From Pelagadaptatus aseana (GTDB taxonomy: Bacteria > Pseudomonadota > Gammaproteobacteria > Pseudomonadales > Cellvibrionaceae): DNA of 64,000 nt. The stretch covers positions 1 through 64,000 of the forward strand of contig BAABNI010000012.1 of the NCBI GenBank assembly GCA_040365065.1, written 5' to 3'. Shown piece after piece: positions 1 through 9,229 of the stretch; position 1 is the stretch's first letter; every line of letters starts with the position of its first letter. The position numbers were made by a program, and so were the translations under genes. The notes under the pieces are model-generated. The model saw only the letters and a program-made list of their open reading frames with translations, did no database searches and had not been told where the DNA came from.

Positions 1-2
1 AA

Positions 3-50
3 GCCGCTCCTAAAAAAGCTGCTGCCAAGAAAGAAACTGCCGCTGCTTAA
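3..50 (+). CDS. C-terminal tail of an Ala/Lys-rich protein (partial)
   Basis: The reading frame from base 3 to the TAA at 48-50 encodes only alanine, lysine, proline, glutamate and threonine (AAPKKAAAKKETAAA). It is followed directly by a strong terminator, so it is a real 3' end. Such Lys/Ala/Pro tails are typical of histone-H1-like or AlgP-like DNA-binding proteins and also of tails on some ribosome-associated or RNA-binding proteins. The rest of the gene lies outside the window, so the identity stays open. Confidence 0.55.
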   Translation, partial: AAPKKAAAKKETAAA

Positions 51-72
51 TTAGCACTGCAAGTTCTTACTG

Positions 73-107
73 AAAAGGCGATGCCCCTCTGGGACATCGC
101 CTTTTTT
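73..107 (+). terminator. Rho-independent terminator after the Ala/Lys-rich gene
   Basis: The arms AAAAGGCGATG and CATCGCCTTTT enclose a short CCC/GGG inner stem, and a run of six T follows. It lies 23 bases after the TAA at 48-50. It could also stop read-through from clpB on the other strand. Confidence 0.85.
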
Positions 108-179
108 ATGTACACGTACGGCATGCCGCGAGAGGCAGGATGCCGGTAGCGGCTCTGCCAACGACCTCCTAATTCAACT

Positions 180-2816
180 TCACCCCACCCGGGTCTTAAT
201 CGAATCACCCTCGATATAAGTCTCAATCACATCACCCGGCGCAAACTTTCCAGCCAACACTTCCTGCGCCAGCGGATTTTCCAGATACTGCTGAATCGCC
301 CGTTTGAGCGGACGCGCACCATACACCGGATCAAAACCTGCCGCGGCCAGCTTATCCAATACTTCATCAGCCATGCGCAAATCCAGCTCGCGCTCTTTGA
401 GCCGCTGACGCAGTAAATCCAGTTGAATATTGGCAATACCGCGAATCTGGCTCTGGCCTAGAGGGTGGAACACCACCACTTCATCAATCCGGTTAATAAA
501 TTCCGGCCGGAAATGTCCACCGACCACATTCATCACCGCCTCTTTCATGGCGTCGTAACGATTTTCGGTATCCAGCACATCGGTCACATTTTCACCGTCA
601 AAACTGACGGTATCGAAGGATTTGTTTTTGGCAATATCCTGAATCGCATCAGAGCCGAGATTGGACGTCATGACCACCACGGTATTGCGGAAATCCACGG
701 TGCGCCCCTGACCGTCGGTCAGGCGACCATCTTCCAGCACCTGCAATAAAATATTGAAGACATCCGGGTGCGCCTTCTCCACCTCATCGAGGAGCAGCAC
801 GGAATAGGGTTTGCGGCGCACCGCCTCAGTCAGATATCCCCCCTCTTCGTAACCCACATAGCCGGGGGGGGCTCCAATCAGGCGAGCCACGGAGTGCTTT
901 TCCATAAACTCAGACATATCGATGCGAACCATGGCGTCCTGACTGTCGAATAAAAATTCTGCCAGCGACTTGCACAGCTCGGTTTTACCCACACCGGTGG
1001 GCCCCAAAAACAAAAACGAGCCATTGGGGCGATTGGGATCCGACAAGCCCGCACGGGAACGGCGCACAGCATTGGACACGGCCACCACAGCTTCCCCCTG
1101 ACCAATGACCCGCTTGTGCAGTTCGTCTTCCATGCGCAGCAATTTGTCGCGCTCACCTTCAAGCATTTTGTTGACCGGAATGCCAGTCCACTTGGAAACC
1201 ACTTCGGCAATTTCTTCGTCGGTGACCTTATTACGCAACAGCCGCATATCGATCATCTCGGCCTGGCTGGCCATATCCAGTTGCTTCTCCAGTTCGGGAA
1301 TGATGCCGTACTGCAGCTCGGACATGCGACCCAGATCACCGGCGCGGCGAGCCGCATCCAGATCCAGTCGCGCCTGTTCAAGATTGGCTTTGATTTCCAC
1401 CGAGCCGTGCAGCGCCGCCTTCTCGGCACGCCAGACTTCATCGAGATCGGCAAAGGCGCGTTCGCTCGCTTCAATATCCTGATCGAGCTTCGCCAATTGT
1501 TTTTTGGCGGCTTCACTGGCGTCTTTTTTCACTGCCTCGCGCTCTATTTTCAATTGAATCAGGCGGCGTTCAAGGCGGTCCATTTCCTCTGGCTTGGAAT
1601 CAATTTCCATGCGGATGCGGCTGGCCGCCTCATCGATCAAATCAATGGCTTTATCCGGCAACTGGCGATCGGTGATATAGCGCTGTGACAGCTTGGCCGA
1701 GGCAATAATGGCCGAATCGGTGATATCGACACCGTGGTGCAATTCATAGCGCTCCTTGAGTCCGCGCAGAATGGCAATGGTGTCTTCTTCTGAGGGCTCA
1801 TCAACCAGCACCTTTTGGAAACGCCGCTCCAGTGCTGCGTCTTTTTCAATGTACTGACGGTATTCATCCAGTGTGGTGGCACCAACGCAATGCAACTCAC
1901 CACGGGCCAGAGCAGGTTTTAACATATTGCCGGCATCCATGGCGCCTTCGGCCTTACCAGCCCCAACCATGGTGTGCAGTTCGTCAATAAACAGAATGAT
2001 GCGGCCTTCCTGTTTACCCAGCTCGTTGAGGACCGATTTCAATCGCTCCTCAAACTCGCCGCGGAATTTGGCACCGGCCAACAAAGAGCCCAGATCCAGT
2101 GACAATAGCCGCTTGTTTTTCAACCCTTCCGGCACTTCACCATTGACGATGCGCTGGGCCAGTCCCTCTACAATCGCGGTTTTACCGACGCCGGGCTCAC
2201 CGATCAGCACCGGATTGTTTTTGGTGCGGCGCTGCAATACCTGAATGGTGCGACGAATCTCGTCATCACGACCAATCACCGGATCCAACTTACCGGCTTC
2301 GGCGCGAGCGGTGAGATCTATGGTGAATTTGTCCAGCGCCTGACGATTGCCCTCGGCGTCCGGATCGTCCACAGACTCGCCGCCGCGAACCTTAGCGATG
2401 GCCTTATCCAGCTTTTCAGCATCGCCATATTCTTTGAGAATTTTACCCAGAGCACTTGAATCATCAGCCATCGCGGCTTGTAGCACACACTCACTGGAAA
2501 TATAGGCATCGCCATTATCCTGCGCTCGTTTGTCAGCCAGATTCAGCAAGCGTCCCATTTCCGCCGACATGTGCACATCACCGGTGGGGTTCTGTACCCG
2601 AGGCAAAGCATCCAGCGCAATGGCGAGTCCGTTACGCAAACCGGTGACATCAAACCCCGCCTGTGACAACAACGGGCGCACCGCGCCACCCTGCTGATCC
2701 AGCATGGCCTGGAGCACATGAGCGGGTTCCAGTTGAGTATGATCGCGCCCGATGGCCAGTGACTGGGCATCGGATAACGCCATTTGCAATTGATTGGTTA
2801 AGCGGTCAATTCTCAT
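180..2816 (-). CDS. clpB: ClpB disaggregase (AAA+ chaperone)
   Basis: ATP-driven cytosolic disaggregase that works with DnaK to rescue aggregated proteins after heat stress. The 878-residue product has an N-terminal Clp repeat domain (about 1-145), a first AAA+ domain with Walker A GEPGVGKT at 206-213 and Walker B IILFIDELH, a coiled-coil middle domain (about 410-530), and a second AAA+ domain with GPTGVGKT near 610 and LLLDEVEKAH. The C-terminal part reads FRPEFINRIDEVVVFHPL as in the family. It is about 20 residues longer than E. coli ClpB as I recall it, because of an insertion after SNLGSDAIQDI in the second AAA+ domain. The start MRIDRLTNQLQ matches the family N-terminus. A sigma-32-like promoter lies just upstream. 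Confidence 0.97.
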   Translation of the reverse strand: MRIDRLTNQLQMALSDAQSLAIGRDHTQLEPAHVLQAMLDQQGGAVRPLLSQAGFDVTGLRNGLAIALDALPRVQNPTGDVHMSAEMGRLLNLADKRAQDNGDAYISSECVLQAAMADDSSALGKILKEYGDAEKLDKAIAKVRGGESVDDPDAEGNRQALDKFTIDLTARAEAGKLDPVIGRDDEIRRTIQVLQRRTKNNPVLIGEPGVGKTAIVEGLAQRIVNGEVPEGLKNKRLLSLDLGSLLAGAKFRGEFEERLKSVLNELGKQEGRIILFIDELHTMVGAGKAEGAMDAGNMLKPALARGELHCVGATTLDEYRQYIEKDAALERRFQKVLVDEPSEEDTIAILRGLKERYELHHGVDITDSAIIASAKLSQRYITDRQLPDKAIDLIDEAASRIRMEIDSKPEEMDRLERRLIQLKIEREAVKKDASEAAKKQLAKLDQDIEASERAFADLDEVWRAEKAALHGSVEIKANLEQARLDLDAARRAGDLGRMSELQYGIIPELEKQLDMASQAEMIDMRLLRNKVTDEEIAEVVSKWTGIPVNKMLEGERDKLLRMEDELHKRVIGQGEAVVAVSNAVRRSRAGLSDPNRPNGSFLFLGPTGVGKTELCKSLAEFLFDSQDAMVRIDMSEFMEKHSVARLIGAPPGYVGYEEGGYLTEAVRRKPYSVLLLDEVEKAHPDVFNILLQVLEDGRLTDGQGRTVDFRNTVVVMTSNLGSDAIQDIAKNKSFDTVSFDGENVTDVLDTENRYDAMKEAVMNVVGGHFRPEFINRIDEVVVFHPLGQSQIRGIANIQLDLLRQRLKERELDLRMADEVLDKLAAAGFDPVYGARPLKRAIQQYLENPLAQEVLAGKFAPGDVIETYIEGDSIKTRVG

Positions 2817-2851
2817 TGCATACCTCAGGTATTTGTTGCGATTGAATGAGA

Positions 2852-2878
2852 ATTGGGGGTAGAAAGCGGGAATTCAAG
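2852..2878 (-). promoter_or_regulatory. Sigma-32 (RpoH) type heat-shock promoter of clpB
   Basis: On the minus strand CTTGAA (complement of 2873-2878) is followed after 13 bases by CCCCCAAT (complement of 2852-2859). This fits the RpoH consensus CTTGAA-N11-15-CCCCAT-T. It lies about 35 bases upstream of the clpB start codon. ClpB is a classical RpoH target, which agrees with the match. No transcription data are available here. Confidence 0.7.
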
Positions 2879-2921
2879 CGCCGTTAGTCACCAGAATTCA
2901 ACCTTTTGACATACGTCAACG

Positions 2922-3677
2922 TCAGTTTAGCCAGATCAGTGACGCCATCCGCCCGGTAATATCATCGCGACGATATGAATAATAGTGATCGGCATCCGCA
3001 AAGGTGCACTGATCTCCACCGGAGATACTGGTAACGCCCAAAGCACTCAATTCGGCTCTGGCCAGAGCGTAAATATCGGCCTGATATTTCATGGGTGACT
3101 GTTTCGATGGTTGAAACGCCCGGGTAACGCCCTGCAAATGCACCTCATTGATGGCAGCACCATAAAAGGCTTCCAAAACATCAATACCCACCTCAAAATT
3201 CGGCTGGGAAATTGCCGGCCCCAGATAAACCAAAACATCCTCGGGGGGCGCCTTAAAGCTTTTCACGGCACGCCCCACGATGCCATCAGCCAGTCCTCGC
3301 CAACCAGCATGAACCGCAGCCACCTGAGACCCCTGCCGATCGCACAACAATACCGGCAGACAATCTGCCGTTAACACCGCACAGACGTGGCCACGGTTGC
3401 AACTGTAGGCACCATCGGCGGTGCGCACCAAGCCATCGGTTTTCGCCTCCACCAGTTTGGTGCCATGAACCTGCTCCAGCCACTGGACAGACTTTAAGCC
3501 CAGTTCAGCCATCAACTGCTCACGGTTTTGCGTAACCGCCGACTCCTCGTCACCCACATGGGTGGCCAGATTAAACCCGTCATAGGGTTTGGCGCTGGCA
3601 CCATCACCTCTCAGGGTAATGCAGGCCTTTACGTTGTTTGGCGCCGGCCAGTCTGGCATCAGATAATGATCTGCCAT
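2922..3677 (-). CDS. pgeF: Purine nucleoside phosphorylase / laccase-domain protein YfiH (PgeF)
   Basis: Member of the laccase-domain YfiH/YlmD family, now known as a zinc-dependent purine nucleoside phosphorylase and, in E. coli, a peptidoglycan-editing factor that limits wrong amino acids in muropeptide precursors. Family signatures are TADCLPVLLCD, the metal/active-site block VAAVHAGWRGLADGIV, and the C-terminal FADADHYYSYRRD. I chose the ATG at 3677 over an upstream in-frame TTG because AGAGGA lies six bases before it and because it overlaps the rluD stop as TAATG. That overlap suggests translational coupling with rluD. The product is 251 residues. Confidence 0.93.
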   Translation of the reverse strand: MADHYLMPDWPAPNNVKACITLRGDGASAKPYDGFNLATHVGDEESAVTQNREQLMAELGLKSVQWLEQVHGTKLVEAKTDGLVRTADGAYSCNRGHVCAVLTADCLPVLLCDRQGSQVAAVHAGWRGLADGIVGRAVKSFKAPPEDVLVYLGPAISQPNFEVGIDVLEAFYGAAINEVHLQGVTRAFQPSKQSPMKYQADIYALARAELSALGVTSISGGDQCTFADADHYYSYRRDDITGRMASLIWLN

Positions 3678-4642
3678 TACCAATCCTCTGCTCTGGCATC
3701 GTCATTCAGCAGGCCGATTAATGCCTGCATATCCTCAGGCAATGGGCGCTGCCACTCCATGTACTCTCCGCTGATGGGGTGGATCAACCCCAGACATTCG
3801 GCGTGCAATGCCTGTCGGCCGAAATTGCGCAAGCCATCAAGTAATTCGGGAATGGTATTTTTGGGGATTTTAAAGCGACCGGCGTAGGCGGTATCACCCA
3901 CCAGCGGATAACCGATATGGGCCATGTGCACGCGAATCTGATGGGTGCGTCCTGTTTCCAGCTTCAAACGGATGTGGGTGTGGTTTTTGTAACGCTTGAT
4001 TACGCGATAGTGAGTAATGGCTTCCTTACCACCAAAATCAAGCACAGCCATTTTCTGACGCTGCTTCGGATGGCGCCCAATATTGGCTTCCACCATGCCG
4101 CCACCGGTCATCACACCGGTTACCACGGCCTCGTATTCACGACTGACACTGCGCTCCTGCAGTTGCGCCACCAGATCGGCGTGAGCCTGCAGACTCTTGG
4201 CCACCACCATCAAGCCGGTGGTATCTTTGTCCAGTCGATGCACGATGCCCGCACGGGGAATATTGATCAGATCAGGGCAGTGAAACAGCAAGCCATTCAA
4301 CAGGGTTCCGCTGGCATTGCCAGCCGCCGGATGCACCACCAGATTGGCCGGTTTGTTGATCACCAGAATATCGTCGTCCTCGTAGACAATATCCAAAGGA
4401 ATGTTTTCGGCCTGCCAATCGCCCTGCTCCTCTTGCTCGGCCAGCAAGCGCAGCTGCTCTCCACCCAACATTTTGTCCCGGGGCTTACGGGTCTCGCCAT
4501 TGACGGTCAAATTGCCACTTTTAATCCAGGCCTGCAGCCGGGATCGGGAAAATTCAGAAAACAATTCGGCACAGGCAAAGTCCAGGCGCGCGCCCATCAT
4601 ATCAACGGGAACAATGGCTTCGTATTCAACGGTTTCGGTCAT
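3677..4642 (-). CDS. rluD: 23S rRNA pseudouridine synthase RluD
   Basis: Makes pseudouridines 1911, 1915 and 1917 in helix 69 of 23S rRNA. An N-terminal S4 RNA-binding domain (SRSRLQAWIKSGNLTVNG) is followed by the RsuA/RluA catalytic fold with the HRLDKDTTGLMVVAK motif carrying the catalytic Asp, then RTHQIRVHMAHIGYPLVGD. I chose the ATG at 4642 (MTETVEYE) because the sequence from there lines up with RluD N-termini. An in-frame ATG at 4678 would add 12 residues, and neither start has a good ribosome site. It is divergent from bamD and translationally coupled to pgeF, the order seen in Pseudomonas. Confidence 0.94.
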   Translation of the reverse strand: MTETVEYEAIVPVDMMGARLDFACAELFSEFSRSRLQAWIKSGNLTVNGETRKPRDKMLGGEQLRLLAEQEEQGDWQAENIPLDIVYEDDDILVINKPANLVVHPAAGNASGTLLNGLLFHCPDLINIPRAGIVHRLDKDTTGLMVVAKSLQAHADLVAQLQERSVSREYEAVVTGVMTGGGMVEANIGRHPKQRQKMAVLDFGGKEAITHYRVIKRYKNHTHIRLKLETGRTHQIRVHMAHIGYPLVGDTAYAGRFKIPKNTIPELLDGLRNFGRQALHAECLGLIHPISGEYMEWQRPLPEDMQALIGLLNDDARAEDW

Positions 4643-4836
4643 GATAAGGGAGTATCTATGGCAAATATTCGGTTTCATCGCGAAGTCTACAGGGCCAAAC
4701 CCTACTCCGCACGGAAAACCTGTGACACGGTGCTTTTCAGTGTGTTTAAATACAGGCCCTGCAGCCTATCGGGCCCGAGTCAGCCTCACCCACAAGGCCA
4801 GCCATATAAAGACAAAAAGATTGAGTTAAACCTTTT

Positions 4837-5862
4837 ATGACCATCCGCCTGCTACTGATTATTGCCAGTGCATTTTTGATTGCCTGCTCAAGCCAGGAAA
4901 CCGAAGAAGTTCGCCTGGATACCGAAAAAGCCTATTACGAATCCGCTCAACGCGCGCTCAAATCCAGCAACTGGCCCGAGGCCGTTAGCAGACTGCAAGG
5001 CCTGGAAGAATACTTCCCATTTGGCACCTACGCAGAACAGGCTCAACTGGAACTGATCTACGCCTACTACCGCAATTACGAGCCGGAAGCATCCCTGGCA
5101 GCCGCCGACCGCTTTATCCGCCTTCACCCCCAGCATCACAATGTGGACTACGCCTATTATATGAAGGGCCTGACCACCTTTACTGAAGGCACCGGTGTAT
5201 TTGAGCGCTTTGTACCAACCGATTTAACCATGCGCGACCCCGGCTCTGCCCGTCAGTCGTTTGTGCACTTTGCCCAATTGCTGTCACGCTACCCTAATAG
5301 CGCCTACACGCCGGATGCCCGCAAGCGCATGATTTATCTGCGCAACCTGCTGGCTCGCTATGAAATCCACGTTGCCAACTATTATCTCAAGCGTGGCGCC
5401 TATGTCGCCGCCGCCAATCGCGGTCGCTATGTGGTGGAGAATTTCCAGCAGACCCCCGCTGTTCCCGATGGCCTTGCCGTAATGGTGCAGAGTTATCACG
5501 AGTTGAATCTGCACGATCTGGGTGACAATGCTCTACTGACGCTGAAGCAAAACTACCCAACCCACCCAGCTCTTAAGGATGGCGAGTTCGACTTTAAGTA
5601 CAGCACCCGTCAGGATAAAGAGACCTGGCTGCAAAAGCTGACCTTTGGCTTATTCAACAAAGAAAATCCGAGAGGCTTCGACAGCCGTGACATCTACAAT
5701 CCGGAATACGCCCGCTATCGCAAGGATCCGCAAACCGGTGAAGTAATTGAAGTGGAGGAGGTCAAGAAAGACCGCAGCTTCGAAGAATGGATGCGCGACG
5801 GCTTTGACTGGCTGACATTTGACAAGCTCAACCCGGAAAAGCAAAACAAAAACGTTAAGTAA
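4837..5862 (+). CDS. bamD: Outer membrane assembly lipoprotein BamD
   Basis: Essential lipoprotein of the BAM complex that inserts beta-barrel proteins into the outer membrane, working beside BamA. The N-terminus is a lipoprotein signal with lipobox LIAC (Cys 17). Tetratricopeptide-like repeats follow (YAEQAQLELIYAYY, PNSAYTPDARKRMIYLRN, AAANRGRYVVENFQQTPAV). At 341 residues it is about 100 longer than E. coli BamD. The extra C-terminal tail (from about 265, with NPRGFDSRDIYNPEYARY and FEEWMRDGFDWL) resembles the longer Pseudomonas ComL/BamD, which I recall as having similar length. It is transcribed alone and ends at a bidirectional terminator. Confidence 0.95.
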   Translation: MTIRLLLIIASAFLIACSSQETEEVRLDTEKAYYESAQRALKSSNWPEAVSRLQGLEEYFPFGTYAEQAQLELIYAYYRNYEPEASLAAADRFIRLHPQHHNVDYAYYMKGLTTFTEGTGVFERFVPTDLTMRDPGSARQSFVHFAQLLSRYPNSAYTPDARKRMIYLRNLLARYEIHVANYYLKRGAYVAAANRGRYVVENFQQTPAVPDGLAVMVQSYHELNLHDLGDNALLTLKQNYPTHPALKDGEFDFKYSTRQDKETWLQKLTFGLFNKENPRGFDSRDIYNPEYARYRKDPQTGEVIEVEEVKKDRSFEEWMRDGFDWLTFDKLNPEKQNKNVK

Positions 5863-5863
5863 T

Positions 5864-5891
5864 AAAAAAGGCCGCTAAAGCGGCCTTTTTT
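5864..5891. terminator. Bidirectional terminator between bamD and nadE
   Basis: A perfect stem AAAAAAGGCCGC / GCGGCCTTTTTT with the tetraloop TAAA sits two bases after the bamD stop. It has A and T tracts on both sides, so it can serve bamD (+) and nadE (-), which converge here. Confidence 0.92.
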
Positions 5892-5909
5892 ATTGGCACC
5901 CTGACACCA

Positions 5910-7538
5910 CTAATCGCCCAACTTCCAACCATTGGTAATCGGGTAGCGACGATCACGGCCAAAGCCCCGCTGAGTGATACGCGGCCCCACTGGTGCCTGA
6001 CGACGCTTGTACTCGTTGACATCCACCAAGCGCAGCACTTTGCGCACCTGCTCCTCATCAAAGCCCTCATCGACAATGGCCTGAGCACTGAAATCGCGCT
6101 CAACATAGAGTTCCAGAATCTGATCGAGGATATCGTAAGGGGGCAAACTGTCTTCATCTTTCTGATCTGGCGCCAACTCGGCAGAGGGTGGACGCTCGAT
6201 CACACTGACCGGGATCACCTCGCCCAGAGTATTACGATAGCGCGACAACTCAAACACCATCACCTTGGGCACATCCTTGAGCACATCAAAACCACCGGCC
6301 ATATCACCGTAGAGGGTCGAATAACCCACGGCCATTTCACTCTTGTTGCCGGTCGTCAGAACCAAATAGCCTTTCTTATTGGAAATCGCCATCAGCAGCA
6401 CACCGCGACAACGGGCCTGCAGGTTTTCTTCGGTGGTATCGCGCGCAGTCCCGGCAAATTCATCTGCCAATGCCGCCATAAAGGATTCAAAAATGGGCTC
6501 AATGCTGATGGACTGATAACGCACGCCAAGACGCTGAGCCTCATCGGCGGCATCGTTCTTACTGAGGTCTGAGGTGTAGCGAAACGGCATCATCACCGCC
6601 TCCACCCTTTCCGGCCCAAGCGCATCCACGGCAATGGCCAGAGTCAAAGCGGAATCAATGCCCCCGGACAAGCCCAACACTACGCCCTTGAAACCATTTT
6701 TATTGACGTAATCACGCACCCCGAGAACCAGAGCCTGATAGACACTGGCCAGATCTTCCGGCTGCGGTTCAACCTGTTCGGTCACCACCGAGCACTGACC
6801 ACCATCAACGGCAATTTCTACCGGCACCAGTCCGGTCTTATAACTGGCCGCCTGAACTTTCAGAGCGCCTTCAGCGTCGGCCACCATAGAGGCACCATCA
6901 AAGATCAGCTCATCCTGACCACCAACCTGATTGACGTAAATAATCGGCATCTTGCCTTCTCGTGCACGCTCATGCAGCAGCTCTCGGCGCTCCTCCAGTT
7001 TGCCCAGATGAAAGGGGGAGGCGTTGAGATTGAGCATGATCTGGGCACCCGCTTCATTCGCCTGACGCATAGGCTCGTACTGCCAGATGTCTTCACAAAT
7101 GGTCAGGGCCGCCTTAATGCCGCGAACCCTTACCACACAGACACTGTCGCCGGGTACGAAATAGCGTTTCTCATCAAACACCCGATAATTAGGCAAATAT
7201 TGTTTGGCGTATTCCGCCGTCAGCTCACCACCATCAATAACACCGGCCATATTAAAAACCCTGCCAGCGACCCGGCGAGGGTACCCCAACACGACAGCCG
7301 CTTGAATCGAGGCACCCTGAATCGCCTCCAGAGCACGATTAATTCGCAACTCCAGACTGTCTCGCAACAACAGATCCTCCGGCGGATAGCCGGTCAGGGT
7401 CAGCTCGGGAAAAACAACAATATCGGCATTGTGTTCAGCTTCGGCCTGGCGCACAGTTTCAATAACCAGTTCGGTATTGCCCTGAATATCCCCCACCAGA
7501 GGATTCACCTGAGCCATAACAATTTTTAGAGTTGGCAT
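5910..7538 (-). CDS. nadE: Glutamine-dependent NAD+ synthetase
   Basis: Catalyses the last step of NAD synthesis, amidating deamido-NAD with ammonia from glutamine. The N-terminal nitrilase-type glutaminase domain (about 1-260) carries the catalytic Glu in FPELTLTGYPPEDLLL and the catalytic Cys in LTICEDIW. The C-terminal NAD synthase domain (about 270-540) has the ATP pyrophosphatase loop LGLSGGIDSALT, with LTTGNKSEMAVGYSTLYGDM downstream. The length of 542 fits two-domain bacterial enzymes. It is divergent from pilS with 114 bases between them. It is absent from the equivalent Pseudomonas gene order as I recall it. Confidence 0.96.
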   Translation of the reverse strand: MPTLKIVMAQVNPLVGDIQGNTELVIETVRQAEAEHNADIVVFPELTLTGYPPEDLLLRDSLELRINRALEAIQGASIQAAVVLGYPRRVAGRVFNMAGVIDGGELTAEYAKQYLPNYRVFDEKRYFVPGDSVCVVRVRGIKAALTICEDIWQYEPMRQANEAGAQIMLNLNASPFHLGKLEERRELLHERAREGKMPIIYVNQVGGQDELIFDGASMVADAEGALKVQAASYKTGLVPVEIAVDGGQCSVVTEQVEPQPEDLASVYQALVLGVRDYVNKNGFKGVVLGLSGGIDSALTLAIAVDALGPERVEAVMMPFRYTSDLSKNDAADEAQRLGVRYQSISIEPIFESFMAALADEFAGTARDTTEENLQARCRGVLLMAISNKKGYLVLTTGNKSEMAVGYSTLYGDMAGGFDVLKDVPKVMVFELSRYRNTLGEVIPVSVIERPPSAELAPDQKDEDSLPPYDILDQILELYVERDFSAQAIVDEGFDEEQVRKVLRLVDVNEYKRRQAPVGPRITQRGFGRDRRYPITNGWKLGD

Positions 7539-7652
7539 CTATGGGACTCGCGTAAGTTACGTCATACTTGGTCCTGCACAACAACAATAACTGCACAGGC
7601 CAAATTAAAGGCCGCTATTTTCGAACAATCGACAGGATTAAGCAAAGACAAG

Positions 7653-9223
7653 ATGTCCGACCCTAAAGTTGATATCAATCAGGCACTGCTGAGGATTTAC
7701 GCCTATTACCGCACCCTGCTTGGCTGCATTCTGCTACTGGCCTTCTACTCCGGTGTGGCCCCCTACACTTTTGGCCAGAACGACCCGGATATATTCGTCA
7801 AAACCGCCATTGTCTACACCATCATCAATTTATTCATTCTGGTGGCACTCTGGCTGGGTCGCTTTAAATCCCGCACCGACCGCATTTTTGCCATGCTGCT
7901 GTTTGATATCGGCGCAATCATTCTGGCGGTTCACGCCAGTGGCGGCATGGGTAATGGGTTGGTGTTTCTGCTACTGGTTTGTGTCGCGACCGGGGGCATT
8001 CTGTTGCCGCCTCAGCTGAGTGTGGTGGTGGCCTCATTAGCAAGTCTGAGATTGCCGAGACTCTCTACAATATTAACGCTGGCGCCAGTGACACCCGCAC
8101 GCTGTTCTCGGCAGGCTCTCTCGGCGTCATTTTGTTTGCCACCGCTCTCTCCTTCAATTACCTGAATCAGCGTTTGCGCCAGAGTGCCGCCGAAACCGAA
8201 GTTCAGACCAAGCACGCCCGCCATCTGGAGAAAATTGCGCAACTGATTGTCGAGCGCATGCAAACCGGCGTAGTGGTCTGCGGCCCGGAGGGCAACATCG
8301 AAGTAATCAACCAGTCGGCACAGAAATTCCTCAACTGGCACAATCAGGGGCAAAAGAACCTTGAAGAGATACCGCCTCTGGCCTATCAGCACACCCGCTG
8401 GCTGGCCAATCCCAAGTACCGCCCCAGCAGCGAGGATTTCAACAAGGACATTCGTCTGAGTTTTTCCAGACTGGACCCCAACAGCAATGCCCAAACCGTT
8501 ATTTTCATGGAAGATAACCGGGCATTGACTCAACAGGCACAGCAACTGAAGCAGGCATCACTGGGCAGACTGACGGCGAGCATTGCCCATGAGATCCGCA
8601 ACCCGCTGGGGGCCATCAGCCATGCTGGCCAACTGCTGTCGGAATCCGAGTCACTGGAGCCGGCGGATCGTCGCCTGACCGAGATCATCGACACACATTC
8701 CAAACGGGTTAATCAGATCATCGAAAATGTGATGCAAATATCCAGGGGCACCCCTGCGCAACCCGAGATAATCATCCTCAATGAATGGCTGCCCAACTTT
8801 CTGACGGATTATCAAAACGGTTGTGAATTTAAAGCCCAGATCGATCTGCAATTGCTCGATGGCAATATTCAGGCGCGCTTCGACACCAGCCAGCTAAGCC
8901 AGATCCTCAACAATCTGTGCGACAACGGGCTGCGCCATGGGCACAAAACCACCGGTGAATACCGACTATTGATTCGCACTGGCATTGACTCACACACCTC
9001 ACTGCCCTATCTGGAAGTTATCGATGACGGCGAGGGAGTACCCGGAGATAAACAGGCGACTGTATTTGAGCCCTTCTTTACCACCGAGGCCACCGGATCC
9101 GGATTGGGACTTTATCTCTCAAAAGCCCTGAGCGAAGCCAACCACGCCAACCTTGAATACAAGCCAAGCTCGGGTTTAAGCTGCTTCCGATTGTCCTTTG
9201 CCCACCCCAACCGAATTTACTGA
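7653..9223 (+). pseudogene. pilS: PilS sensor histidine kinase, frameshifted
   Basis: PilS is the inner-membrane kinase that phosphorylates PilR to control pilin transcription. The first frame (7653 to about 8048) encodes six transmembrane helices ending in LSVVVASLASL. The second frame (from about 8051 to 9223) resumes with IAETLYNINAGASDT and carries a PAS-like linker, the phospho-acceptor motif ASIAHEIRNPLGAISHAGQLL, the N box LNNLCDNGLRHG and the G boxes DDGEGVP and TGSGLGLYLSKAL. The frame changes by -1 between about 8040 and 8051, equal to one missing base. There is no slippery heptamer there. Restoring one base gives about 523 residues, near the usual PilS length. Either a real null mutation or a sequence error. 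Confidence 0.9.
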
Positions 9224-9229
9224 GGCCGC

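Noticed and set aside
3917..4840. 307-codon open frame on the plus strand over rluD
   Set aside because: rluD on the other strand has clear catalytic motifs; this frame is a shadow running into the bamD start region.
8030..8055. Programmed -1 frameshift in pilS
   Set aside because: No X-XXY-YYZ slippery heptamer or downstream stem is visible at the junction, and PilS is not known to use recoding.
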